Source: Acidimicrobiales bacterium
GTDB lineage: Bacteria > Actinomycetota > Acidimicrobiia > Acidimicrobiales > Poriferisodalaceae
DNA length: 64,000 nucleotides
Assembly: GCA_041394185.1 (NCBI GenBank)
Contig: JAWKIQ010000001.1
Coordinates: 372,001-436,000, forward strand
Direction: 5' to 3'
Positions 25,618 to 33,970 of the stretch are shown here, in pieces (position 1 is the stretch's first letter; every line of letters begins with the position of its first letter). The notes beneath the pieces were generated by a model. It was not told the DNA's origin. It made no database searches and worked only from the letters and a program-made list of their open reading frames with translations. Both the position numbers and the translations under genes were made by a program.

Positions 25618-26661
25618 TCAGTGCGACAGTTCGCGTTCGGGTGAGCCCAGGCCGGGGAATCCGGCGTAGGCGGGCAGTGCTGGCTGCCCGCCCAGGTGGG
25701 CGTACAGCACCCGCGACCCTGCGGGAATCTCGCCAGAGCGAACCATGCCTATCAACCCGGCCATCGACTTGCCCTCGTAGACGGGGTCGGTCAGAACGCC
25801 CTCGGTGCGCGCCACCAGTTGGATGGCCTCCACCGTCTGGCGGTCGGGAACTCCATATGCGGGGCCTTCGTAGCCGGCGATCACCGTGACCTCGTCGTCG
25901 CGCAGCGGCCTGTCGACACCGATCATCTCCGCTGTGTTGCGAGCTATGCGCGCGACCTGATCGATCGTCTGGTCGAGCGTGCCAGACGCGTCGATGCCGA
26001 TGACCTTTCGGTCGTTGCGGTCTTCCAGGGCAAACCCGGCGACCATTCCCGCGTGGGTCGACCCCGTGACCGTGCAGACGATGACGGTGTCGAAGAAGAG
26101 GTCGAGCTCTGCCTCTTGCGCCGCCACCTCGCGGGCCCAGTTGGCGAAGCCCAGGCCTCCCAGCGGATGATCCGAGGCGCCGGCCGGTATCGCATAGGGC
26201 TTCCCGCCGGACTCCTCGACCGATTCGAGGGCCCGCTTCCACGAATCGCGGTAGCCGATGTCGAACCCGGCGGGGTCGATGCGCGGGTCGCCGCCCATGA
26301 TGCGGGTGAGTTGGATGTTGCCGACCTTGTCGTAGGCCATGTCGTTGTAATCGACCCAACCCTCCTGGACGGTCACCGCCTTGAGACCCAGCTTGCACGC
26401 CACTCCGGTGACCTGCCTGGTGTGGTTCGACTGGATGCCGCCGATCGACACCAGGGTGTCGCAACCCGTGTCCAGCGCCTCGGCCGCCAGGTATTCGAGC
26501 TTGCGGACCTTGTTGCCCCCGAACGCGATGCCCGAGTTGCAGTCTTCGCGCTTGGCCCAGATCTCGACCTTGCCACCCAGGGCTTGCGACAGGCGCGGCA
26601 TCGGGTGCACGGGCGACGGGCCGAACAGCAGCGGTTCGCGGCGAAAGTCGTCGAGGCTCAT
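25618..26661 (-). CDS. acdS: 1-aminocyclopropane-1-carboxylate (ACC) deaminase
   Basis: A 347-residue PLP enzyme very similar along its full length to AcdS. Lys51 in AFGGNKVRKLEYL is the PLP lysine. The residues that separate ACC deaminase from D-cysteine desulfhydrase are of the deaminase type: Tyr295-Glu296 in DPVYEGKSM and Leu323 in YAHLGG. It cleaves ACC to 2-oxobutanoate and ammonia, giving nitrogen and lowering plant or algal ethylene. The ATG at 26661 has AAGGAG seven bases upstream and gives MSLDDFRREP, so a longer start was rejected. A GntR regulator is divergent. Confidence 0.9.
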   Translation of the reverse strand: MSLDDFRREPLLFGPSPVHPMPRLSQALGGKVEIWAKREDCNSGIAFGGNKVRKLEYLAAEALDTGCDTLVSIGGIQSNHTRQVTGVACKLGLKAVTVQEGWVDYNDMAYDKVGNIQLTRIMGGDPRIDPAGFDIGYRDSWKRALESVEESGGKPYAIPAGASDHPLGGLGFANWAREVAAQEAELDLFFDTVIVCTVTGSTHAGMVAGFALEDRNDRKVIGIDASGTLDQTIDQVARIARNTAEMIGVDRPLRDDEVTVIAGYEGPAYGVPDRQTVEAIQLVARTEGVLTDPVYEGKSMAGLIGMVRSGEIPAGSRVLYAHLGGQPALPAYAGFPGLGSPERELSH

Positions 26662-26691
26662 CTGGGGTCTCCTTACCACACGTTCAAAAGT

Positions 26692-26710
26692 CAGATAATC
26701 GTATACTCTG
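26692..26710. promoter_or_regulatory. Candidate promoter/operator between acdS and its GntR regulator
   Basis: An imperfect inverted repeat (6 of 9 pairs) spans 26692-26710 and contains the palindrome GTATAC at 26701-26706. TATACT at 26702-26707 could be a -10 box for the regulator and would put transcription start almost at its ATG (26717), implying a very short or absent leader. Operator function is inferred. Confidence 0.4.
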
Positions 26711-26716
26711 CGACGT

Positions 26717-27340
26717 ATGGCGACGGCCGACAGGGTTCAAGCCCAGATCATGGACAAGATGCTTCGGGGCGAGTTCGCCCCGGGCAGCTGGCTACGCCAA
26801 GACGAGTTGGCCGCCCGCTTCGGGGTCAGCAAGATTCCCGTACGAGAGGCGCTGCAGCGCCTGGTGGCCATCGGATTGCTGTACCTCGAGCCCAACCGCG
26901 GTGTCGTCGTGCCCCACCTCACGGCGGCCGAGGCAAACGAAACCTTCGAGTTGCGGCGAAGCATCGAACCGCTGTTGCTGGAGCGGTCTATCGAGCAGCT
27001 CACCATCATCGATCTGGCCGAAGCCGAGATGGCGTTGGGCGAAGTCGGGGGCTCGGTACCCGCCAGCAACTGGGTCTTCCACCGGGCCCTCTATCGATCC
27101 AGCGGTTGGGAGCGCGGCCTGGCCATAGTTCACATACTGCAGGTGGCGGTCGCCCCCTATGTGGCGCTGTACACCGAGGGCCTCGGCGGGGCCCAACAAT
27201 CAGATGCCGAGCACCGCGCTCTGCTGGAGCTCTGCAGGTCCAAAGACCTGCCCGGTGCCATGATGGTCCTGATGGACCATTTGCAACATGCTCAGACGGT
27301 GCTGGCCGACTTTCTGGACGGCGGCCTAGGCGATGGCTAG
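26717..27340 (+). CDS. GntR-family transcriptional regulator (FCD/FadR type)
   Basis: 207 residues. The N-terminal winged helix ends in FGVSKIPVREALQRLVAIGLL, the recognition-helix signature of GntR proteins. The C-terminal all-helical FCD domain has the metal/ligand His residues (WVFHRALY, AEHRALLE). It is divergent from acdS with 55 bases between starts, so it probably controls ACC deaminase in response to ACC or a related acid. The PPOX gene begins inside its last codons. Confidence 0.87.
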   Translation: MATADRVQAQIMDKMLRGEFAPGSWLRQDELAARFGVSKIPVREALQRLVAIGLLYLEPNRGVVVPHLTAAEANETFELRRSIEPLLLERSIEQLTIIDLAEAEMALGEVGGSVPASNWVFHRALYRSSGWERGLAIVHILQVAVAPYVALYTEGLGGAQQSDAEHRALLELCRSKDLPGAMMVLMDHLQHAQTVLADFLDGGLGDG

Positions 27341-27803
27341 CTGGGCATCGTTCGAAGAGGCCGAACCCGAGTTCGCAGCCAAGGTGAAGGCCGCGTTCGA
27401 GTCGGGCCGGCACAAGATCCTGGCGACCTTGCGGGCCGATGGGTCGCCGCGGATCTCAGGCATCGAATGCGAGTTCGTCGACGGTGTGCTGCGGTTCGGC
27501 TCTATGCCCGGGTCGCGCAAGGGCGCCGACTTGCGGCGCGACCCTCGCTTCGCCCTGCACGGTCCGCCGTCACACCCAGAACAGGGCCTAGAGAACGAAT
27601 GGATCGGCGAGGCCAAGGTCTCGGGTCTGGCGCGGCCTGGCGGCGACATCACCACCGACGAGGCGCCCGGCGAGGTCATGGGCGAATGGTTCCACGCCGA
27701 CATCGAGCAGGTGGTGTTCACCGGGCTCAACGCGGACGCAACGATGCTGTCGATTCAGACCTGGACGCCGCAAGGCGGCTTGAACACCATCGAGCGAGCC
27801 TGA
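27333..27803 (+). CDS. Pyridoxamine 5'-phosphate oxidase-family (PPOX) flavin/F420/heme-binding protein
   Basis: A 156-residue split-barrel protein: SGRHKILATLRADGSPRISGIECEF is the typical opening beta-strand pattern, followed by GSMPGSRKGADLRRDPRFALHG. The family binds FMN, F420 or heme and reduces diverse substrates. It overlaps the GntR stop by 8 bases (ATG at 27333) and is thus coupled to it. Confidence 0.8.
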   Translation: MASWASFEEAEPEFAAKVKAAFESGRHKILATLRADGSPRISGIECEFVDGVLRFGSMPGSRKGADLRRDPRFALHGPPSHPEQGLENEWIGEAKVSGLARPGGDITTDEAPGEVMGEWFHADIEQVVFTGLNADATMLSIQTWTPQGGLNTIERA

Positions 27804-27810
27804 CCGTCGC

Positions 27811-28386
27811 CTAGCGGTCGCGAAAGCCCTTGCCCTCGAGGATCTTGGGTACGTACTTGTCGATGCGGGCCGTGCGGGTCTTGGCCTGCTTGGCCCCGGC
27901 AAAGTAGAGGTTGTATTCGCGACGGCGCCCTGGCGTCAGACTGTCGAACGCTTCGGCCAGCTCGGGGTCGCCTGCCAGGCGCTCGACGAGTTCGTCAACC
28001 AACTCGGGGTCGGGTGCTGGCGCGACCTCGATGCCTGCATCCTCGACCTCGAGGGCCAGGCCAACGAAGCGACGCACTGCATCGGCGGCACTCTCGACCT
28101 CGGCAACCGACCTGAAGCACAGCCTCTTGGCCGAGCGCGAGTTGGGCCCCTGTTCTTCCAGCAGCGATTGTGGGTCGTCCAACAGTGCACCCTTGAAGAA
28201 CATCAGGGCCAGGAAGTCCTTCATCTCCTGCATGATGGCGATGTTCGAACCGCCGCTCGAATAGCAGGGCTTGTTCCATTTGATCGCCTCGTCGAGCCCG
28301 GCGCCGAGCAGTATCGGCCGAAGCGCCGACATCTCGTCTGGCCACTTCTGCGAGTTGTCTATGTAGGAATCGACTGAGGGATCCAT
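27811..28386 (-). CDS. YdeI/DUF1801-family protein
   Basis: 191 residues. The N-terminal half is a DUF1801/YdhG-like domain (EAIKWNKPCYSSGGSNIA, FLALMFFKGALL). The C-terminal LTPGRRREYNLYFAGAKQAKTRTARIDK is the bacteriocin-protection YdeI helical domain. Molecular function is unknown. AGGAG precedes the ATG. The upstream thioesterase frame continues on the same strand through the first 390 bases of this gene in another reading frame, which is abnormal. Confidence 0.8.
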   Translation of the reverse strand: MDPSVDSYIDNSQKWPDEMSALRPILLGAGLDEAIKWNKPCYSSGGSNIAIMQEMKDFLALMFFKGALLDDPQSLLEEQGPNSRSAKRLCFRSVAEVESAADAVRRFVGLALEVEDAGIEVAPAPDPELVDELVERLAGDPELAEAFDSLTPGRRREYNLYFAGAKQAKTRTARIDKYVPKILEGKGFRDR

Positions 28387-28831
28387 TGGGCTCCTGTGCC
28401 GGTTGAGCGTCGTGCCGTTCAGACCCGGTTTGGTACGGTCGGATGGTCGAACTGGCTTTCGCCAATACGTTGCCATCGGTGTCGAGCAGCTGACCCTCGG
28501 TGAACACGGTCTGCTTGCCCGCACGCTCGATCCAGCCCTCTGCGATGACGGTTCCTGGCACGGCCGGCCTGAAGAAGCTGACCTTCACCTCGAGGGTCGC
28601 TATCCAAAAGGCCGTCGTGTAGCGGGCGATGCACGCGTGCGCCATCGCCGAGTCGATCCAGCCGGTGACGAAGCCACCCTGCGCAACACCGCCCGAGTGG
28701 CACATCTCGGGCTTGCACTCGAACTCCAGAACCGACCGGCCGCTTTCGCCGTCGGATTCGACGACCCGCCCGTCGCCCAAGGTCGCAAGGACCTCGCTGC
28801 CGGCCGCTGGTTCTTGTGTGGTGTCAGTCAT
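27995..28831 (-). CDS. PaaI-type hotdog thioesterase, with probable lost stop codon
   Basis: Residues 1 to about 137 form a hotdog-fold thioesterase: GGVAQGGFVTGWIDSAMAHA is the catalytic helix region, followed by EVKVSFFRPAVPGTV and the terminal NVLAKASSTIRP. Such enzymes hydrolyse acyl-CoA, often aryl-CoA. The frame then stays open another 140 residues of Arg-rich, family-unlike sequence that overlaps the YdeI/DUF1801 gene. A TGA at about 28419 in another frame, just after the domain, is where the protein would be expected to end. A one-base indel near 28420-28445 is therefore suspected. Confidence 0.65.
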   Translation of the reverse strand: MTDTTQEPAAGSEVLATLGDGRVVESDGESGRSVLEFECKPEMCHSGGVAQGGFVTGWIDSAMAHACIARYTTAFWIATLEVKVSFFRPAVPGTVIAEGWIERAGKQTVFTEGQLLDTDGNVLAKASSTIRPYQTGSERHDAQPAQEPNGSLSRFLHRQLAEVARRDVGASADTARRRARRGDQMEQALLFERRFEHRHHAGDEGLPGPDVLQGCTVGRPTIAAGRTGAQLALGQEAVLQVGCRGRECRRCSASLRWPGPRGRGCRHRGRASTRPRVG

Positions 28832-28968
28832 CGGTCGAGCATGTTAGGCGAGCGGTGTCCCATTGCCATCGTGTGTAGGCGCAGCCCGAACGACGCCGCC
28901 GCGGACGTGGTGGCTACTGGTCGTGTCAGCGCCGACACACAACGTGGTGTTTCTTTATCAATAGTGAC

Positions 28969-28991
28969 TGTCCCACCCTTCAGTAGGCTTT
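28969..28991 (+). promoter_or_regulatory. Promoter-like motif shared by both DUF222/HNH genes (copy 1)
   Basis: TGTCCCACCC, five bases, then TAGGCTTT. The same layout (TGTCCCACCC, six bases, TAGGGTTT) precedes the second DUF222 gene at 48490-48513. TAGGCT fits an actinobacterial -10 (TANNNT), with the upstream block near the -35 zone. No other copy was noticed in this window. Confidence 0.5.
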
Positions 28992-29011
28992 CGATCACAG
29001 ATCGAAAGCCT
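28985..29011. repeat. Perfect 12-bp inverted repeat overlapping the DUF222 promoter motif
   Basis: AGGCTTTCGATC at 28985-28996 and its exact reverse complement at 29000-29011, separated by ACA. It overlaps the presumed -10 and ends 43 bases before the DUF222 start. There is no T-run, so it is a more likely operator or RNA hairpin than a terminator. Confidence 0.6.
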
Positions 29012-29054
29012 GTTCGTCCGTTGGGGTGAGGCGAGAACAAAGAGGGGAACATTC

Positions 29055-30064
29055 ATGGTGGAACCAGCGATCTACACGACCACACAGCTCGACGTTTGTC
29101 GTCGGGAAGCCGACGTGCTGATCGAAACCGGCCGCCGTATCACCCAGGCCCACTATCGGCTTGTTGTCGGGTGCGCGGAGTTTGCTGATGGTCCGGTGTG
29201 GATCGCAGACGGGCAACCATCGGCCGCGCACTGGTTGGCGCCACGCCTCGACGCTTGTGCGTCCACGGTTCGTGACTGGATACGCGTGGGCCGCGCTCTG
29301 AGGACCCTTGACGCAACCGCGGTTGCGTTCAAAGGCGGCCAGTTGTCTTATGCGAAGGTGCGAGCCCTCGTGTCTATGGCCACACCGGCCAACGAAACCG
29401 AACTAGTGGCTATCGCACGCACCACACCAGCAGCAGACATCGCCAAAGCATTCGCCCGCTGGTCACAACAACACGAACCCCACGCGATCATCGACAACCG
29501 CCACCGCCGCACCCGCGGTCTGCGGAGCCGCACCGAACCAGACGGCACCGTCTCGACCAGCCTGCGACTCCCACCCCTACAAGCCGGCGTGCTCGAACGC
29601 GCCGTCGAGGCACAGGTGATGCGACGCAAACTCGAACGCGAACCCGACGGGACGTGGCCGTCGTTGGCTCAACAGCGAGCAGACGCCCTCACCGAACTAG
29701 TCACATTGAACGCAAGCACCGGTTCGAGGTCCTCATACATGTGGACCACACCGGCTGTCGGTTCCCCAACGGAACACCACTCACCAACTCGACCGTCGCA
29801 GGCGTTCTCGACCAGGCAGCTGTTCGTCTCATCGTCCACGACACCAACAGCAAACCGGTCAACGCGTCAGACGCCAGACGGCGACCAACCATCCGCCAGA
29901 AACGCACCACCCAAACCGAACAACCCGCATGCACCCAATGCGGAACCACCGACCTACCAAACCTCCACCACACAACCCCACACGCACAAACCGGCCACAC
30001 CCGAACCGACCAACTCCAAACCCTCTGCACACCCTGCCACCGCAAACACCATCGAGACGGGTGA
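29055..30064 (+). pseudogene. DUF222/HNH endonuclease (13E12 family), frameshifted
   Basis: The N-terminal DUF222 part reads MVEPAIYTTTQLDVCRREAD through DALTELVT in one frame. The HNH part (HRFEVLIHVDHTG, then a C-x2-C ... HH ... C-x2-C zinc/HNH segment ending RKHH) continues in a second frame. The switch lies at about 29703-29708 and looks like one missing base. Intact relatives are abundant, presumably mobile nucleases of actinobacteria (13E12 repeats in mycobacteria). The second half after the switch keeps good coding character, so the break is recent or a sequencing error. Confidence 0.75.
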
Positions 30065-30076
30065 GGGCTCGAAGCG

Positions 30077-31465
30077 TCAGCAGGCAGCCCTGCGGTGCTC
30101 GGAAAAGGCCACTGCCGCAGCCAGCAACAGCGTCCACGTCAGCAACAGCAGGTCGTTGCTCGCACCGCCGGCGATGCCGTCGGGCAACAGCCCCTGGACC
30201 AGTCGATACGGCCACGAGGCGGTGTCGGCGAAGTCGACGATCAGGGTGCGGCGTTCGGTGGACGCCTCAAAGGCCAGCCACAGCCAGTTGACCGCACCCA
30301 GCAAGCCGAGGGCGGCAGCCAGCGGGAGGCGTCGGCGCACATCGGCCTCGACCCAGCCCGCGACCAGTATCAGTGCTGCCGGAAGCGCCACCACCAGTTG
30401 CCGGCCAGGTACCCACCACCCGTGCATGGTGAGGGCCACGAAGGTTGCGTTGAGCCACGCAACTCCCACCACGGCGGCGACAACAGTTGTCGGATAGCCC
30501 CTGTGTCGGCGCAACCAGTGGACGACGGCGAACGGCAACACGAGCCAAAGGGGGCTCCAGGCTGCGATGCCGAACTGCCGATCGACGAGCAGCCCAACCA
30601 GCCGACGTGTGCGGCCGACCGGGTCGGCCTGGGTGCCGACAACGCTGAACTCGCCGTCGCCCACAAAGTGATCGCCGGCGGCGTAGACGGTCCAGCCGCC
30701 ATACAGCCATTGATGCGCTGCCAGGTACGCGATGGCGGCCAGAGCGGCGATGGCGGCAGCCGAAACAAGCTGGGTTCGATGGTTGCGCAGGCGCACCAGC
30801 AAGGCCACGCCCAAAACGGCAGCCACCGGCACGTACTTGACCGCCAACCACGGCAAAGCGATCACGGCTGCCAGCGTCAGCACCAGGGTCCGGCGCAGAT
30901 CCGAATCGCAAGCCGTGCCGCCCGTCAGCCCAGCTATGCCTATCAGTACTGCTAGGCCCGCTGCCATCTCGGGGTAGACCTGGGTGCCATACGCGGCCAG
31001 GGGAATCGTGGTGAAGCCCGCGGCGACGACCGTGACGGCAACCCGCTTGGAGATCCCGAAACGGCTGTGCGCCAACCCGGCGGTCAGGGCCGCACAGCAA
31101 GCCGCGACCGCGGCCAACGCCACCTTGGCACCGACCCAGCCCGCCACGGCCATCGGAACGGCCAGAAGCGCTGGCAGCAGCGGGTCGTGGGGACTCACCT
31201 GACGACCGGACGAATCGAGCGGGTAGGTCTGCGGGTCGAGGGTCACCTCGTGATAGGGCAGGTAGGCGCGCCGTGCCAGTTCGTCGCTGATGTCGATGCT
31301 GAAGTCGTCGGCCAAGGACTGGGCGGTCAGCAAATACTGCGGCTCATCGGCCGAGGTGCGCGCCGAATACGTTGCCCTGGCGCCCAGGCCCGCCAACGCC
31401 GAAGCCAGCGCCAACAGCGCGACACCCAGCAGCCACAGGTGTCTGCGGCGTGGACGCGCCGCCAT
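30077..31465 (-). CDS. GT-C-type membrane glycosyltransferase (ArnT/PMT-like)
   Basis: 462 residues with about ten membrane helices. SADEPQYLLTAQSL in the first periplasmic loop carries the DE catalytic pair typical of GT-C enzymes that use polyprenyl-phosphate sugars. The ATG at 31465 follows the upstream FAD gene stop with a 1-base gap, so it is the last gene of the fbpA-fbpB-fbpC-FAD-GT operon. It probably adds sugars to a surface glycan or protein. The exact donor and acceptor are unknown. Confidence 0.72.
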   Translation of the reverse strand: MAARPRRRHLWLLGVALLALASALAGLGARATYSARTSADEPQYLLTAQSLADDFSIDISDELARRAYLPYHEVTLDPQTYPLDSSGRQVSPHDPLLPALLAVPMAVAGWVGAKVALAAVAACCAALTAGLAHSRFGISKRVAVTVVAAGFTTIPLAAYGTQVYPEMAAGLAVLIGIAGLTGGTACDSDLRRTLVLTLAAVIALPWLAVKYVPVAAVLGVALLVRLRNHRTQLVSAAAIAALAAIAYLAAHQWLYGGWTVYAAGDHFVGDGEFSVVGTQADPVGRTRRLVGLLVDRQFGIAAWSPLWLVLPFAVVHWLRRHRGYPTTVVAAVVGVAWLNATFVALTMHGWWVPGRQLVVALPAALILVAGWVEADVRRRLPLAAALGLLGAVNWLWLAFEASTERRTLIVDFADTASWPYRLVQGLLPDGIAGGASNDLLLLTWTLLLAAAVAFSEHRRAAC

Positions 31466-31466
31466 G

Positions 31467-32915
31467 TCAGTCCTCGACGACGAAGTGTTCGAAGCGGTCG
31501 AGGTGCGACGCCCAGGCGGCCGCATCCCAGCTGCCGTCGTCGCCGATGCAATCGACGGCCGACAAGCCCATGTCGACGACGTGGTGGAGGTTGTCTGCCA
31601 CGGCCAGGCCCTGGCGGCCCAGCACCGTCACGCCGGTCGGGCTGTCGTCGGGTGAGGGGCGAAACCCGCCCTCGGCCGCCTGCTCGACGGTGACGACGGG
31701 ATACACACGTGGCAACCGCTTGACGTGCACCGATTGGGGTTGTGCCGTCGGCAGGTCGCACGCGGCCAGCCCATCGGTGACCAGCTTGGACAAGTCGTGG
31801 TCTGAAGCAACCCACACGTCGTCTCCGACGCTGGCCGGAAGCTCGGCGCACAGCACCGTGCGGTCGTTCGCGTCTGGGCCGTCGCGATAGTTGCGGGGTT
31901 CGGACAGGCGGCTGAAGGCGACATCTGTGTGAGGCACGTAGTGGGCGTCGAAGGCCGTGTACTGCTGGGTGCTCAGCTCGAGGTAGACCAGCACCAATCC
32001 GCGCATGGCTATGTCGGTGGCGGCGGCGCGGGCCGGGTCGCCTGTCGCTTGGTGCATCGCCTGTGCCGACGCGGTCCACAGGACGCGACGCGCCGTCACG
32101 GTGCGCCCGTCCGACAACCGAGCCACAACCCGGCCGGTGCCGTTGCCGCCAACGGAGCCAGCAGCGGGTGTTTGGGACATCGAAGCGACCGCCACACCGG
32201 GGGTGATGGTGGCTCCCGCGCGCTCGGCTCCTGCAGCCAGTTCGTCGACGATCTGGCCGTATCCGAGGCGCGGATACAAAAAGGTGCGGTCGCTGGCGCG
32301 CCGGGCCATGGTGCGAGCCAGCTTCGAGGCCGAGTTCACCGAAACCCGCTTGTGTGCCAGTTCGGCGCTGAGGCTTTCGGGCGGCAGCCCCCACAGCTTC
32401 TGGGCCATGGGACCGTGGAAGTCTGCCAGCGCCGTGGGGCCCAAACCGGTGCGGATCACGTCGGCGTAGGACGTGTTGGCGCGCCCCCGGAGAGGCTTGG
32501 TGAGAACGTCGCGGGCAGACGAAGCCACGAAGCTTCGTGGCATGTTTGCGACCATGTCGACCGGCCTGAGGGGAAACTCGACCCAGCGGTCGCGCAGGCG
32601 CAGCCTGCCGTTGCGGCGGCGGATCTGCAGGTCAGGCCCCAGGAGTTCGTCGAGAATCAGGCGCACCCTGGGCGACATCGAGGGGTGCAGGCGGTGGCTG
32701 CCATGGTCGACCCGAATTCCGGCGACCGTGAAGCTCGCGGCCATTCCGCCCAGCTCGGCCGCGCTGTCGACGAGCTCGACGTCGAGCCCGCGCTTGGCTG
32801 CCTCGTAGGTGGCGGCCAGACCGCACGGCCCCGCGCCGACCACCAGGACGTCGACATCTTTGGAGTGTTTCGTCGGGTCGGCTGTGTGCTGGTGTTGTGC
32901 TTCGGGGAGCGTCAC
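31467..32915 (-). CDS. FAD-dependent oxidoreductase (UDP-galactopyranose mutase/protoporphyrinogen oxidase-like)
   Basis: 482 residues. VDVLVVGAGPCGLAATYEA is the FAD-binding Rossmann motif, with the NAD(P)-binding_8-type GGMAASFTVAGIRVDHGSHR following. The sequence after it (LRRRNGRLRLRDRWVEFPLRP-like region, QKLWGLPPESLSAE) resembles FAD proteins found in polysaccharide loci rather than heme synthesis. The GTG start overlaps the fbpC stop (GTGA at 32915-32912), coupling it to the iron transporter. The reaction is unknown. Confidence 0.75.
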   Translation of the reverse strand: MTLPEAQHQHTADPTKHSKDVDVLVVGAGPCGLAATYEAAKRGLDVELVDSAAELGGMAASFTVAGIRVDHGSHRLHPSMSPRVRLILDELLGPDLQIRRRNGRLRLRDRWVEFPLRPVDMVANMPRSFVASSARDVLTKPLRGRANTSYADVIRTGLGPTALADFHGPMAQKLWGLPPESLSAELAHKRVSVNSASKLARTMARRASDRTFLYPRLGYGQIVDELAAGAERAGATITPGVAVASMSQTPAAGSVGGNGTGRVVARLSDGRTVTARRVLWTASAQAMHQATGDPARAAATDIAMRGLVLVYLELSTQQYTAFDAHYVPHTDVAFSRLSEPRNYRDGPDANDRTVLCAELPASVGDDVWVASDHDLSKLVTDGLAACDLPTAQPQSVHVKRLPRVYPVVTVEQAAEGGFRPSPDDSPTGVTVLGRQGLAVADNLHHVVDMGLSAVDCIGDDGSWDAAAWASHLDRFEHFVVED

Positions 32916-33970
32916 GATTCCTCGGCAATGGGCACTTGGGTGTGCCCGGCCACCAGCTCGACCGTTCCGCGGCAGCCCAGGTCGAGGGGCTCGAGGTGCG
33001 ACCGGGCGGTGACGATCTCGGTTCCGTCGGCCAACGCGATGGTGTAGTTCCAGGTGGTTCCGCAGAACTCGGCACGGGTCACGCACGAACCGCCAGACGG
33101 ATCGGGCCTGAACGAGACGTCATCGGGCCTCACCATGGCCAGCGAGGGAGTGGCCCCGTCGGCGGCGTGGCTGGCAACGGGGCCAAGGGTCGTGGCCCAC
33201 CCGTCTCCACTTCGCTCGACAGGCAGGAACGAGGCCTCGCCCATGAAGGCGGCCACAAACCTGCTGCGAGGCTGATGGAACACCGTCGAGGGCTCGTCCA
33301 CCTGTTCGATGCGCCCGGCGCGCATGATGGCTATGCGGTCGCCGATGGCCAATGCGTCGCTCTGGTCGTGGGTTACGAACACTGCGGGCGTGCGGGTCGA
33401 GCGAAGGGCCTCGATGATGTCGCGGCGAAGCCCGCCCCGGAGGTTGGGGTCGAGGCTGGCGAAGGGCTCGTCCAGCAGCATCAGCGTGGGGCGTGGTGCG
33501 AGGGCCCTGGCCAGGGCGACCCGCTGGCGTTCGCCTCCCGACAGTTCGTGGGGGTAACGATCGGCGAACCCGGAAAGACGCACCAGGTCGAGTGCTTCGA
33601 TGGCGCGAGCACGCACGTCGCGCCTGGCCGCATCGCGGATGCCGAACGACACGTTGTCGATGACCGAGAGGTGCGGAAACAGGGAATGATCCTGGAACAC
33701 CAGACCCACGCGACGCTTCTCGGGAGGCACCACATGCCTGGAATCGTCGACGATTTCACCACCGATGTGGATCGAACCAGAATCGAGCCCAGCCAGGCCA
33801 CCGATCGAGCGCAGCAGGGTGGTTTTGCCGCAACCGCTGGGGCCGACAAGCGCCAGGATTTCGCTGCCCTCGAGCTGAAGGCTGACCCTGTCCAGAGCAA
33901 CGGTGTGCCCGAACCGCTTGCCCGCGTCGTGCACACGCAGCGTTGGCGGATTGGCTTCGCTAGGGGTCAC
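32912..33970 (-). CDS. fbpC: Ferric iron ABC transporter ATP-binding protein
   Basis: 352 residues. GPSGCGKTTLL (Walker A), LSGGERQRVALARAL (signature), LMLLDEPFASLD (Walker B) and VTHDQSDALAIGDRI (switch His) are all intact, followed by a C-terminal TOBE domain of about 110 residues, as in FbpC/CysA-type proteins. It energises import through FbpB. Its ATG overlaps the fbpB stop by 4 bases. Iron is inferred from FbpA and from the iron box upstream of the operon. Confidence 0.88.
   Translation of the reverse strand: MTPSEANPPTLRVHDAGKRFGHTVALDRVSLQLEGSEILALVGPSGCGKTTLLRSIGGLAGLDSGSIHIGGEIVDDSRHVVPPEKRRVGLVFQDHSLFPHLSVIDNVSFGIRDAARRDVRARAIEALDLVRLSGFADRYPHELSGGERQRVALARALAPRPTLMLLDEPFASLDPNLRGGLRRDIIEALRSTRTPAVFVTHDQSDALAIGDRIAIMRAGRIEQVDEPSTVFHQPRSRFVAAFMGEASFLPVERSGDGWATTLGPVASHAADGATPSLAMVRPDDVSFRPDPSGGSCVTRAEFCGTTWNYTIALADGTEIVTARSHLEPLDLGCRGTVELVAGHTQVPIAEES

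Noticed and set aside
31467..32915. Protoporphyrinogen oxidase (HemY) for the FAD enzyme
   Set aside because: It has the general FAD/amine-oxidase N-terminus but sits between iron transport and a GT-C transferase, and the downstream sequence looks more like glycan-locus FAD proteins; no heme genes adjacent.
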